From Bradyrhizobium sp. MOS002 (GTDB lineage: Bacteria; Pseudomonadota; Alphaproteobacteria; Rhizobiales; Xanthobacteraceae): a DNA stretch of 64,000 nucleotides. The notes under the pieces are model-generated. The model was not told where the DNA came from and ran no database searches. It saw only the letters and a program-made list of their open reading frames with translations. Positions 9,473 through 17,285 of the stretch are shown one piece after another; within the stretch, counting starts at the first letter, position 1; each line of letters begins with the position of its first letter. Where the stretch lies: positions 697,501-761,500 of the forward strand of contig NZ_PYFX01000001.1 in NCBI RefSeq assembly GCF_003020115.1, given 5' to 3'. The position numbers were made by a program, and so were the translations under genes.

Positions 9473-9724
9473 GCAGGGCTCCGTTGCCGGACTGTCTCGC
9501 GTCGCTAACCGAGCAGCGGCCCTTTCGGTTCCCTCGCGGGCGGCGCCCTGATCCCGGTCCTGCCGCACATTTTCTCGGTGAGGTTGTAACCCACTTCACA
9601 CGCGGCGCCCCGCCGGCCTGCCAGACTTGCGGGAGATCACGCTGGCCTCACGCCCTGATCACGGCACCTGGTTCATTTCGACTGACGCGCAGTTGCAAAA
9701 ATCCATTCATTGCGGGAGCGGAAA

Positions 9725-11128
9725 ATGATTTCATTCGAAAGTTTGAAAAGCGAATACGAGCAGAATTGGGCCAATCTCGAGATCCGGCCTGCACGCCTCT
9801 CCGACGCGAACGCGGTCGCACGCAAGGCCATCAACGGCAAGGCGACCTATCAGCAGATCGAGCGGTTGACCGGCGTCCCCTGGCATTTCGCTGCCCTCTG
9901 CCACTACCGCGAGTCCAATTTCGATTTCGACACTTATCTCGGAAACGGAGAAACGCTTCATCGCGCGACGACGCTCGTTCCGAAAGGGCGCGGTCCGTTT
10001 GCCACGTTCGTGGACGGCGCCGTGGACGCTTTCAGAATCGAGAATTTCGTCGGCGCTCACGATTGGGGGATCGCGCGGATTCTGTTCCGGCTCGAAGCGT
10101 TCAACGGCTTCGGCTATCACGCCAAGGGCTGCAATTCGCCCTATCTCTATGGCGGTTCGACGCTGTATGGCCCGCCCGAGGCAAGAGCCGGCAAATTCGT
10201 CCGCGATCATGTGTTCGATTCGGGTCACGTCGATTCCCAGCTCGGCACCGCGGTGATCCTGCATGCAATGATGTCGCTGGATTCCTCGATCACCCTCGAC
10301 GGCAGCCCGCAATTCGCGAGCCGGGCCGAACCGGAGGACGACGCGGCGTCGACGATCGTTCTCATGCAGCAGGCGCTCAACAAGCTCGGCGCCAATCCGC
10401 CACTCGCCGAGGACGGCATCAGCGGACCGAAGACCAGAACCGCGGTCTCGCAGTTTCAGCAGCAGAATGGCCTGAGGGATACCGGGCTTCTCGACGGCGC
10501 CACGGTCGCCGCCCTCACGCGCGCGGCGCAGGCGGGCCCCACCGGACCGACCGGCGATATGTCACGGATCATGAAGCGGCTGGAGGACCTCGCGCAAATG
10601 CTGCGGCCACCGGTCGGGGCTGTGACGCCGGCAACGACCACGCCGGCAACGACCGCATCGGGCAACACGCTGCCCGCCACCAATGATCCGATCAGCCTGT
10701 TCGAACGGCTCTTTTCCCTCATCAACAAGACAGCCCCCATGCCAGGCCCCCTCACCCCGACCAGCTCCGCCCCCGTCGATCAGTTGAAGCAGGTGGTCGA
10801 CCTGCTCAGCACCTTGCTTAACAGGGACGGCAAGCCCGTCCTCGGCCAGGTCAATGGCGCGCTCGGCGATACCATCGGCAAGATGCTCGACGGCAAGAAG
10901 ACTGCGCTCGGCATCGGCGGCTCGCTGATCACGGCGCTGCTCTCGTCGGTGACGGCGAGCCCCAACGCGGGCGGTCTTGCCGGTTTGCTCGGGACGCTCG
11001 TGTCGGCGGTGCCGGGCCTCGGCCAGTTCGCGATGCCGATCTCCCTGGCGCTCACGGCCTGGGGCGTGCTCGGCAAGATGGAGAAGTGGGCCCAAGGCAC
11101 CGCGCCGCCGCCCAAGCCGACGACGTAG
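9725..11128 (+). CDS. Lysozyme-like protein with peptidoglycan-binding domain
   Basis: This 467-residue protein is modular. Residues ~1-195 look like an endolysin-type muramidase fold: YQQIERLTGVPWHFAALCHYRESNFDFDTYLGNGE contains a probable catalytic Glu in the RES motif, and SPYLYGGSTLYGPPE follows. Residues ~215-275 match a PG_binding_1 repeat (IVLMQQALNKLG, DGISGPKTRTAVSQFQQQNG). A Thr/Pro-rich linker comes next, then a C-terminal region with hydrophobic helices (~400-450). ATG 9725 is chosen because GGGAG (9714-9718) precedes it. There is no signal peptide, so export would need those helices, a holin or another route. Confidence 0.8.
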   Translation: MISFESLKSEYEQNWANLEIRPARLSDANAVARKAINGKATYQQIERLTGVPWHFAALCHYRESNFDFDTYLGNGETLHRATTLVPKGRGPFATFVDGAVDAFRIENFVGAHDWGIARILFRLEAFNGFGYHAKGCNSPYLYGGSTLYGPPEARAGKFVRDHVFDSGHVDSQLGTAVILHAMMSLDSSITLDGSPQFASRAEPEDDAASTIVLMQQALNKLGANPPLAEDGISGPKTRTAVSQFQQQNGLRDTGLLDGATVAALTRAAQAGPTGPTGDMSRIMKRLEDLAQMLRPPVGAVTPATTTPATTASGNTLPATNDPISLFERLFSLINKTAPMPGPLTPTSSAPVDQLKQVVDLLSTLLNRDGKPVLGQVNGALGDTIGKMLDGKKTALGIGGSLITALLSSVTASPNAGGLAGLLGTLVSAVPGLGQFAMPISLALTAWGVLGKMEKWAQGTAPPPKPTT

Positions 11129-11196
11129 TCCGGTGGCCATCCTTCGAGACGCCCGCCTATGGCAGGCCCTCAGGATGAGGTCGCGTTTCGCGGCGC

Positions 11197-11889
11197 CTAC
11201 TGGCGCAGCATGATCAGGGGATCGGCGGTATCAGGGATGCGCCGCCACTGCGCGTTGTCGTCGGCCTCGAACTGCCAGGCCTCGCCGGCCTTCGACAGCA
11301 GGATGATCTGGCCGCGCTCGAGCCGCCATTGCGTCGGGTTGAACTGCGCGATGGCCGCATCGCATTTCGGCTTGAGGAAGACCTGGAAATTGTCCGGGCC
11401 GGCTTCGGTGTTGGTCAACGTCAGCCCGCAGACCGGCTGGCCGTTGCCGCGCACGATCGACCAGTCGCCGATCATCTGGTCCATCGACTTCGCCATCGAG
11501 CGGGCGGCGGCGAGGTCCTGCAGGATGTAGACGCCCTCGCCCTGCCGCAGGCCCTCGAAGATGCCGGCCTCGACCTCGGTAAAGTCGATCACGGCTTCAC
11601 CGCTCGAATCCTGCAAGCGGACGATGTCGAGACCCCTGACGCTCCAGGCGACGATGTCCTTGGTGAAAGGCAGCGCGGCCTTGCAGGCCGGCTCCAGCTC
11701 GAGCTTGAAGCCTTGCGCCGCAGCGTCGGCCTTGAGCGTGACGACGCAGGTCTTGCTGCGCTCGGTGGTCGAGAGCTCCCATTGCCCGGGCATCTCCTTC
11801 TTCAGGGTCGTCGTATCCTGCGCATGCGCAGTGGTGATCGCGGCAACGCATGCCGCGATCACAATTGTTACGACCCGAAGACCTCTCAT
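11197..11889 (-). CDS. AprI/Inh-type metalloprotease inhibitor family protein
   Basis: This is a 230-residue exported protein with a signal peptide (MRGLRVVTIVIAACVAAITT, cleavage near AHAQ). Two Inh-like repeats are visible, each with a Trp and a Cys pair: PGQWELSTTERSKTCVVTL...PACKAALPF and IGDWSIVRGNGQPVCGLTL...PKCDAAIAQF, the second ending DTADPLIMLRQ. The AprI/Inh family blocks secreted serralysin-type metalloproteases in the periplasm. No protease or type I exporter is nearby. The ATG shares a base with the stop of the D-2-hydroxyacid dehydrogenase gene (TGATG) after an AGGGGG ribosome site, so the two are translationally coupled. Confidence 0.82.
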   Translation of the reverse strand: MRGLRVVTIVIAACVAAITTAHAQDTTTLKKEMPGQWELSTTERSKTCVVTLKADAAAQGFKLELEPACKAALPFTKDIVAWSVRGLDIVRLQDSSGEAVIDFTEVEAGIFEGLRQGEGVYILQDLAAARSMAKSMDQMIGDWSIVRGNGQPVCGLTLTNTEAGPDNFQVFLKPKCDAAIAQFNPTQWRLERGQIILLSKAGEAWQFEADDNAQWRRIPDTADPLIMLRQ

Positions 11890-12878
11890 CAGCGCCCCCT
11901 AAACGGCGTTTCGGCAACCGGCGTCAACGGCGCCTTGCCTGAGAACCAGGACTTGAGATTGTCGACCACAAGCTGATCCATCGCGTTGCGCGTCACCACC
12001 GAGGCCGAGCCGATATGCGGCAGCAGCACGACATTCTGCATGGTCTTGAGCTCGTCCGGCACGTTCGGCTCGGCCGCGAACACGTCGAGACCGGCGGCGA
12101 GGATGGTGCCGGACTTGAGCGCCTGGACCAGCGCCGGTTCGTCGATCACCGAGCCGCGCGCGACGTTGACCAGCACACCGCGCGGGCCGAGCGCCTTCAG
12201 CACCTCGGCGTTGATCATTTTGTTCGTGCTGGCGCCACCGGGCACGATCACCATCAGCGTGTCCACCGCCTTCGCCATCTCGATCAGGTCGGGGTAGTGC
12301 TTGTAGGAGACGTCCTTGGACGGATTGCGGGTGTGATAGACCACCGGCACCAGCGAGGCATCGAGCCGGCGGGCGATCGCCTGTCCGATCCGGCCCATGC
12401 CGACGATGCCGACCTTGCGATCGCGCAGCGAGCCGACGCTGAGCGGATAGTTCTGGGTCTGCCAGAGACCGGAGCGCACATAACGGTCGGCCTTGATGAA
12501 CTCGCGCACCGTGGAGATCAGAAGCCCCATCGCGACGTCGGCGACCTCCTCGGTCAGCACGTCGGGCGTATTGGTGACGATGATGTTGTGCTCGGCGGCG
12601 TATTTGGCGTCGACGTGGTCGTAGCCGACGCCGAAGCTCGCCACCATCTCGATTTTGGGCAATTGCGACAGCGACTGCTTGTCGGCACGCACGGTGTGAT
12701 AGGTCACCGCCACGCCGCGGATCCTTTCGCGAACCGCCGGCGTCAGCCGCTCGAGGTCGCCTCGCGTCTCCGCCTTGTGCACGACGAAATGATCGGAAAA
12801 CCCGTTCTCGAGGATCGGCCGGACCGGCCCATAAATCAGAAGGTCGATCTTTTCGGACGAAATCGAACCGGTGGTCAT
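11889..12878 (-). CDS. D-2-hydroxyacid dehydrogenase (glyoxylate/hydroxypyruvate reductase-like)
   Basis: This 329-residue NAD(P)-dependent oxidoreductase interconverts 2-keto acids and D-2-hydroxy acids. The Rossmann loop is GIVGMGRIGQAIARRL near residue 155. The catalytic triad is readable: Arg in NVARGSVIDE, Glu in DVFAAEPNVP and His in LLPHIGSAS. The start ATG at 12878 shares a base with the stop of the upstream ABC permease; a longer open frame runs into that gene and is rejected. It is the fourth gene of an ABC operon, so it may process the imported compound. Confidence 0.9.
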   Translation of the reverse strand: MTTGSISSEKIDLLIYGPVRPILENGFSDHFVVHKAETRGDLERLTPAVRERIRGVAVTYHTVRADKQSLSQLPKIEMVASFGVGYDHVDAKYAAEHNIIVTNTPDVLTEEVADVAMGLLISTVREFIKADRYVRSGLWQTQNYPLSVGSLRDRKVGIVGMGRIGQAIARRLDASLVPVVYHTRNPSKDVSYKHYPDLIEMAKAVDTLMVIVPGGASTNKMINAEVLKALGPRGVLVNVARGSVIDEPALVQALKSGTILAAGLDVFAAEPNVPDELKTMQNVVLLPHIGSASVVTRNAMDQLVVDNLKSWFSGKAPLTPVAETPFRGR

Positions 12879-13696
12879 CAGTTGTCCTTTCCAAGCGCGC
12901 TCTCGTGCCAGCGCCGTAAAACGAGGTGGGAAACTAGCGCCAGCACCCCATAGATGACAATCCCGGCCAGCGACAACAGCAGCAGCGCTGCGAACATGCG
13001 GGGTATGTTCAAGCGGTAGCCGGATTCTGCGATCCTGTAGGCGAGCCCGGATCCGGCTCCGGCCGTTCCCGCCGCGATCTCGGCCACGACCGCGCCGATC
13101 AGCGACAGGCCGCCGGCAATGCGCAGGCCGCCGAGAATATAAGGCAGCGCCGCCGGCAGCTTGAGAAAGCGCAGGGTCTGCTGCGGCGAGGCGCCATAGA
13201 GCTGGAACAGGCCGGCGAGATTGCGATCGACCGAATTGAGCCCGAGCGTGGTGTTCGACAGCACCGGGAAGAAGGCGACGATGAAGGCGCAGACCACGAC
13301 CGCGGTCTGCTGCTCCAGATAGATCAGCAGCAGCGGCGCGATCGCGATGACCGGCGTGACCTGAAGCACTACGGCATAGGGGAACAGCGATGCTTCCACC
13401 CATTTGGACTGGTTGAACAGCAGCGCCAGCGCGATGCCGCCGATGCTGGCTGCGACAAAGCCTTCAAGTGTGGTCAGCAGCGTCGCCGCGAGCGATTGTG
13501 ACAGCACCGCCCAATCCTTGATCAGCGTCAGGAAAATGACGGAGGGGGCCGGCAGCACGTAAGGCGGGATGTCCTTGATGCGGACCACGAGTTCCCAGGC
13601 GAGGAGTCCGGCCGCGAACACGATGACCGGCAGCACGAAGCGCAACGCGCGTTTTGCGCCGGACGGCTTCGCAGTGACAGAAGCTTGCGCGTTCAT
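12878..13696 (-). CDS. ABC transporter permease (SsuC/TauC/ThiX class)
   Basis: This 272-residue inner-membrane permease is of the BPD_transp_1 family used by nitrate, sulfonate, taurine and pyrimidine importers. About six membrane segments are visible. The EAA loop is NLAGLFQLYGASPQQTLRFLKLPAALP near residue 165. The start ATG at 13696 (MNAQASVTAKPSG) overlaps the ATPase stop by four bases (ATGA); the open frame continues upstream inside the ATPase gene and is not coding there. Confidence 0.9.
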   Translation of the reverse strand: MNAQASVTAKPSGAKRALRFVLPVIVFAAGLLAWELVVRIKDIPPYVLPAPSVIFLTLIKDWAVLSQSLAATLLTTLEGFVAASIGGIALALLFNQSKWVEASLFPYAVVLQVTPVIAIAPLLLIYLEQQTAVVVCAFIVAFFPVLSNTTLGLNSVDRNLAGLFQLYGASPQQTLRFLKLPAALPYILGGLRIAGGLSLIGAVVAEIAAGTAGAGSGLAYRIAESGYRLNIPRMFAALLLLSLAGIVIYGVLALVSHLVLRRWHESALGKDN

Positions 13697-14538
13697 AGCG
13701 TCGACTGCCCTGCATAGGACGGCGCCAGCGCCGCCGACACTTTCCGGCAATAATCGGAATAGGCGACTGAAGTGCGAAACTCCTCGCCGCGCGGCTCGAC
13801 CGTCTCGATGCGGATGTCGGCCTGGATGCGGCCCGGCCGCGCCGTCATGACCACCACGCGCTGCGACAGATAGACGGATTCGAACACCGAATGCGTGACG
13901 AAGATGACGGTCTTGCCAAGCCTGCGCCACAGCGCCAGCAAATCATTGTTGAGGCGGAAGCGCGTGATTTCGTCGAGCGCCGCGAACGGCTCATCCATCA
14001 GGAGGATATCAGGGTCGGTGACGAGCGCGCGCGCCAGCGACACCCGCATTTTCATGCCGCCGGAAAGCTCGCGCGGAAAAGCGTCGGCGAAATCGGCAAG
14101 CCCGACGCTGGCCAACGCCTCGTCGGCACGCGCGCGCGATTCCGCCTTCGGAACGCCTGCGAGCTTCAGCGGCAACCGCACGTTCTCGCGCACGCTGGTC
14201 CAGGGCATCAGGGTCGGCTCCTGAAACACGAAGCCGATGCCGTGACCTAACTGTACAAGACCTGGCTGAACAAGACCTGGCTGCGCCTTGTCCTCCTGAC
14301 GCGCCAGCCCCACGATGCCGGACGACGGCGCGCTGAGCTCGGCGATCAGCCGGAGCGCGGTGGATTTGCCGCAACCTGACGGGCCCAGCAGCGAGATGAA
14401 CTCGCCCTTGCGCACCGCAAGATCGAGCGGGCCGAGCGCCAGCACGCCGTTGTCATAGGTCTTCGTCACGCCGCGCAGGCTGACAGCCAGGGCCGTCAGG
14501 CCGGTCTCGACCCCCGACGACGTTTGGACTGATGACAT
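13693..14538 (-). CDS. ABC transporter ATP-binding protein (SsuB/TauB/ThiZ class)
   Basis: This 281-residue ATPase energises the importer. Walker A is GPSGCGKST near residue 53, the Q-loop is FVFQEPTLMPW, the signature is LSGGMKMRVSLARAL, Walker B is ILLMDEPFAALDE and the switch His is in FVTHSVFES. A 15-base tandem duplication (14256-14285 region) gives QPGLVQPGLVQLG between Walker A and the Q-loop, an insertion that is not part of the family core. It lies 10 bases after the binding-protein gene. Confidence 0.92.
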   Translation of the reverse strand: MSSVQTSSGVETGLTALAVSLRGVTKTYDNGVLALGPLDLAVRKGEFISLLGPSGCGKSTALRLIAELSAPSSGIVGLARQEDKAQPGLVQPGLVQLGHGIGFVFQEPTLMPWTSVRENVRLPLKLAGVPKAESRARADEALASVGLADFADAFPRELSGGMKMRVSLARALVTDPDILLMDEPFAALDEITRFRLNNDLLALWRRLGKTVIFVTHSVFESVYLSQRVVVMTARPGRIQADIRIETVEPRGEEFRTSVAYSDYCRKVSAALAPSYAGQSTL

Positions 14539-14548
14539 CGGCCTTGCG

Positions 14549-15571
14549 CTACGGCTTGCTCGGGCGCAGTTCGGCGCCGACGCCCTTGTTGACGAAGCGC
14601 AGCGTATAGGATTTGCGAAAATCGAGGTCTGCCTTCACGACGCCTGCCTTCACCATCTTGTTGAAGAAGGAGGTGTAGCGCTCGTCGCTCATCGCGCCGA
14701 TGCCGTTCTTCAGCGAATCGCCGGAATCGACGATGCCGTATTCCTTCATCTTGGCGACCGAATAGGCGAGCAGCTCGTCGGTCATCTCCGGATTGAGCTT
14801 CTTGATCATGGCGTTGCCCGCGGAATTGTCGCGGTAGATGTAATTGTACCAGCCGACCATGGAAGCATCGACGAAGCGCTGCACCATGTCGGGCTTCTTC
14901 TCGACCACGTCGCGGCGGCTCTCGATCAGGGTCGAATAGGTGTTGAAGCCGTAATCGGCAAGCAGCAACACGTTGGGCTTGAAGCCGGCGGCCTTCTCGA
15001 CCGCGAAGGGCTCCGAGGTGACGTAACCCTGCATCGCGCTCTTGGGATTGGCGATGAAGGGCTGCGGATTGAAATTATAGGGGCGAACGTTCTTCTCGCT
15101 GAAACCGTATTCGGATTTGAGCCACTGGAAATAGCTGGTCATGCCCTCCTTGGAGACGAACAGCGTCAGCGGCTTGAGGTCCTCGATCTTGGCGATTTTG
15201 GCATCAGGCTGCGTCAGCATCACCTGCGGATCCTTCTGGAAGACCGCGGCGATGGTGACGACCGGGACGTTGTTGGCGACCGCGTCGAACGACATCAGCG
15301 TGTTCGCGGCCATGAAGAAATCGATCTTGCCGGCGATCAGCAGCATCCGGTTGTTCTCGTTGGGACCACCGGGAACGATGGTGACGTCGAGCCCATATTT
15401 CTTATAGGTGCCGTCGGCGACCGCCTGGAAAAAGCCGCCATGCTCGGCCTCGGCGACCCAATTGGTGCCGAACATGACCTTGTCCAGAGTTTCGGCGCGC
15501 GCCGGGACGACCGAGACGAAAGCGGCCATCAGGCCCGCCGTTAAGGCTCGCCGCAGATGAGATGGGCTCAT
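14549..15571 (-). CDS. ABC transporter substrate-binding protein, NMT1/THI5-like
   Basis: This 340-residue periplasmic protein has a signal peptide (MSPSHLRRALTAGLMAAFVS, cleavage after ARA). It starts with KVMFGTNWVAEAEHGGFFQAV, typical of the NMT1/THI5-like binding proteins that bind pyrimidine or other nitrogen compounds, and continues with KKYGLDVTIVPGGPNENN. The start ATG at 15571 has a GGAG upstream; a longer frame adds an Arg-rich segment with no export signal. It heads an operon of binding protein, ATPase, permease, dehydrogenase and inhibitor, and is divergent from the creatininase-family gene. No THI-box was seen in the 137-base gap. Confidence 0.88.
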   Translation of the reverse strand: MSPSHLRRALTAGLMAAFVSVVPARAETLDKVMFGTNWVAEAEHGGFFQAVADGTYKKYGLDVTIVPGGPNENNRMLLIAGKIDFFMAANTLMSFDAVANNVPVVTIAAVFQKDPQVMLTQPDAKIAKIEDLKPLTLFVSKEGMTSYFQWLKSEYGFSEKNVRPYNFNPQPFIANPKSAMQGYVTSEPFAVEKAAGFKPNVLLLADYGFNTYSTLIESRRDVVEKKPDMVQRFVDASMVGWYNYIYRDNSAGNAMIKKLNPEMTDELLAYSVAKMKEYGIVDSGDSLKNGIGAMSDERYTSFFNKMVKAGVVKADLDFRKSYTLRFVNKGVGAELRPSKP

Positions 15572-15708
15572 GATGGGACTCCGTCGATCGCTGCTGGCCC
15601 ATGTGAAGGCAACGCGATAAAACCACAAGACGTTCGAGGACGCGCGCCGACCAGGCCTGCGTCTCCTGATACCCAAATTACGTGACAAATTCGGGCAAAG
15701 AAACCTTG

Positions 15709-16515
15709 ATGACGCCTTCCCGCGACTGGACCGAGATCCGCTGGGCCGATGCCGGCACAGCCGAGGTGTCGCGCTGGATCGCAGTGCTGCCGCTGGCGGC
15801 GACCGAACAGCACGGCCCGCATCTGCCGCTCGAGACCGACGTGCTGATCGCGGACGCCTATCTCGCGCGGGCGCGCGAACTTCTGCCCGGGAGCGTTCCG
15901 GCCAGTTTCCTGCCCGTTGAACCGATCGGGATTTCCACCGAGCATATCGACTATCCGGGCACGCAGACGCTGCCGACTGACATCGCGTTGAAAAAATGGA
16001 CCGCGATTGGCGAAGACGTCGCGCGCCGCGGATTGAAGAAGCTCGTCATCATCACCAGCCATGGCGGCAACAGCGCGGCCATGATGCTGATCGCGCAGGA
16101 TCTTCGCGCGCATCAGAAGTTGTTCGTGGTGACGACGTCGTGGTCGCGGCTGTCGGGCGCGGACCAGCTGTTCCCGGCGGACGAAGTGCGCCACGGCATT
16201 CACGGCGGCGCGGTCGAGACCTCGATCATGCTGGCGCGCTATCCCGATCAGGTGCGCGTTGATGCGATCGCGGATTTTCCCGCGAGCAGCATCGCGATGG
16301 AGCAGCAATATCGCTGGCTATCGACGCAGCGACCCGCGCCGTTCGCCTGGCAGGCGCAGGATCTCAACCCGAGCGGCGCCGTCGGCAACGCGACGCTGGC
16401 CGTGGCCGCGAAGGGCGAGCAGCTGATCGATCAGGGCGCCCGCGCTTTTTGCGAGCTGCTTGCCGAAGTTGATAACTTCGACGTGAACAGACTCGCCAAA
16501 GGCCCGCTCGGCTAG
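15709..16515 (+). CDS. Creatininase family protein
   Basis: This 268-residue cytosolic metal-dependent amidohydrolase is of the creatininase/MftE fold. Metal ligands are visible in LAATEQHGPHLPLETDVLIA (Glu, His, Asp), ITSHGGNSAAMM (His) and HGIHGGAVETSIM (Glu). Members open cyclic amides such as creatinine or act in cofactor or riboflavin-like pathways. The exact substrate is unknown here. The ATG at 15709 is preferred; a GTG at 15682 would add nine residues and lacks a ribosome site. It is divergent from the NMT1-like ABC operon, so it may metabolise what that transporter brings in (inference). Confidence 0.85.
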   Translation: MTPSRDWTEIRWADAGTAEVSRWIAVLPLAATEQHGPHLPLETDVLIADAYLARARELLPGSVPASFLPVEPIGISTEHIDYPGTQTLPTDIALKKWTAIGEDVARRGLKKLVIITSHGGNSAAMMLIAQDLRAHQKLFVVTTSWSRLSGADQLFPADEVRHGIHGGAVETSIMLARYPDQVRVDAIADFPASSIAMEQQYRWLSTQRPAPFAWQAQDLNPSGAVGNATLAVAAKGEQLIDQGARAFCELLAEVDNFDVNRLAKGPLG

Positions 16516-16654
16516 CGCTTATCCTCCTGGAATCGTTCGGGAAAGAGTCAAACTCGAGCTCCGCTTTTGTCGGTTTCGAACCGGACGCGCGGAGCCTCCG
16601 TCCAACTCGGTACGCGGGCCACAACGGACCGCCTCAACCCGGATGGAGTTTCCC

Positions 16655-16918
16655 ATGTCGATCAAGACCAAGATTTTCGCAGTTGCCCTCACCGCGCTCA
16701 CCCTGACCGGCAGCGTCGTCGCCACCACCTCGCAGGCGCAAGCCAAGCCGCTCGGCTGGGGCGTCGGCGTCGGGCTGGGCATCGCCACCGCCGCCGTCGT
16801 CGGCTCCGCGATCGCCGCCAGCAACGACCCCTATTACAACGGCTATCACCGCTGCGGCTGGGCCGCCCAGTACAACGCCTTTGGCCAGTACGTTGGCCGC
16901 GTGCGTACCTGCTTCTGA
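16655..16918 (+). CDS. Small exported protein, 87 aa
   Basis: It has a clear signal peptide (MSIKTKIFAVALTALTLTGS, cleavage near SQAQA). The mature part has a Gly/Ala-rich hydrophobic stretch (GWGVGVGLGIATAAVVGSAI) and a compact tail with two Cys (YYNGYHRCGWAAQYNAFGQY...RTCF). The ATG at 16655 has GGATGGAG seven bases upstream. Such short periplasmic proteins with a CGW motif are common in Bradyrhizobium; the function is not known. An intrinsic terminator follows at 16995-17036. Confidence 0.78.
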   Translation: MSIKTKIFAVALTALTLTGSVVATTSQAQAKPLGWGVGVGLGIATAAVVGSAIAASNDPYYNGYHRCGWAAQYNAFGQYVGRVRTCF

Positions 16919-16994
16919 TTTGAGTCCCTGAGGCCGATCTCACGTGGATCCTGCGTCCGACACGGGCGCCTCATCCACCCCGTGTCGTGCCCCC

Positions 16995-17036
16995 GACCCC
17001 GCCCGGATGTCCCCCCGGGCGGGGTCAACTGTTTTT
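16995..17036 (+). terminator. Rho-independent terminator after the small exported protein gene
   Basis: A perfect 12-bp stem (GACCCCGCCCGG / CCGGGCGGGGTC) with an 8-base loop is followed by AACTG and six T residues (17031-17036 region). It lies about 75 bases after the stop at 16918 and insulates the downstream porin gene. Confidence 0.85.
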
Positions 17037-17110
17037 GCGCCTCGGGAATTTGTTGCAGTCCTGTCACAGAGCGGTGCGAACCATCGCCTGCGGCAATTCG
17101 CACTAGTTGC

Positions 17111-17131
17111 TATTGCGAATTAATCGCAATA
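17111..17131. promoter_or_regulatory. Perfect palindrome upstream of the porin gene (operator candidate)
   Basis: TATTGCGA-ATTAA-TCGCAATA is an inverted repeat with 8-base perfect arms and a 5-base centre. It lies in the AT-richer part of the 16919-17285 gap, about 155 bases before the porin start. The length and symmetry suit a dimeric repressor, but no family could be assigned. The rest of this gap holds the terminator at 16995-17036 and nothing else recognised. Confidence 0.45.
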
Positions 17132-17285
17132 AGGTTCGCAACAGGCTCAGGGGCTTGGGAAGACGTCGCGCCGGATCGAGATCATCTCGTTCGATCGCGG
17201 AGCACCTAATCCTGATGACAGGGTCGCCGCGAATCGGCAGGGATAGTGCGGCGAGTGGACACATTCGCGTTTGGGGGCGTGCGTT

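Noticed and set aside
15572..15708. Thiamine (THI-box) riboswitch before the NMT1-like gene
   Set aside because: The conserved CTGAGA and neighbouring helices are absent.
17111..17131. Palindrome considered as a FixK/FNR box
   Set aside because: The half-sites would be TTGC and GCAA with 9 bases between, not the required 6.
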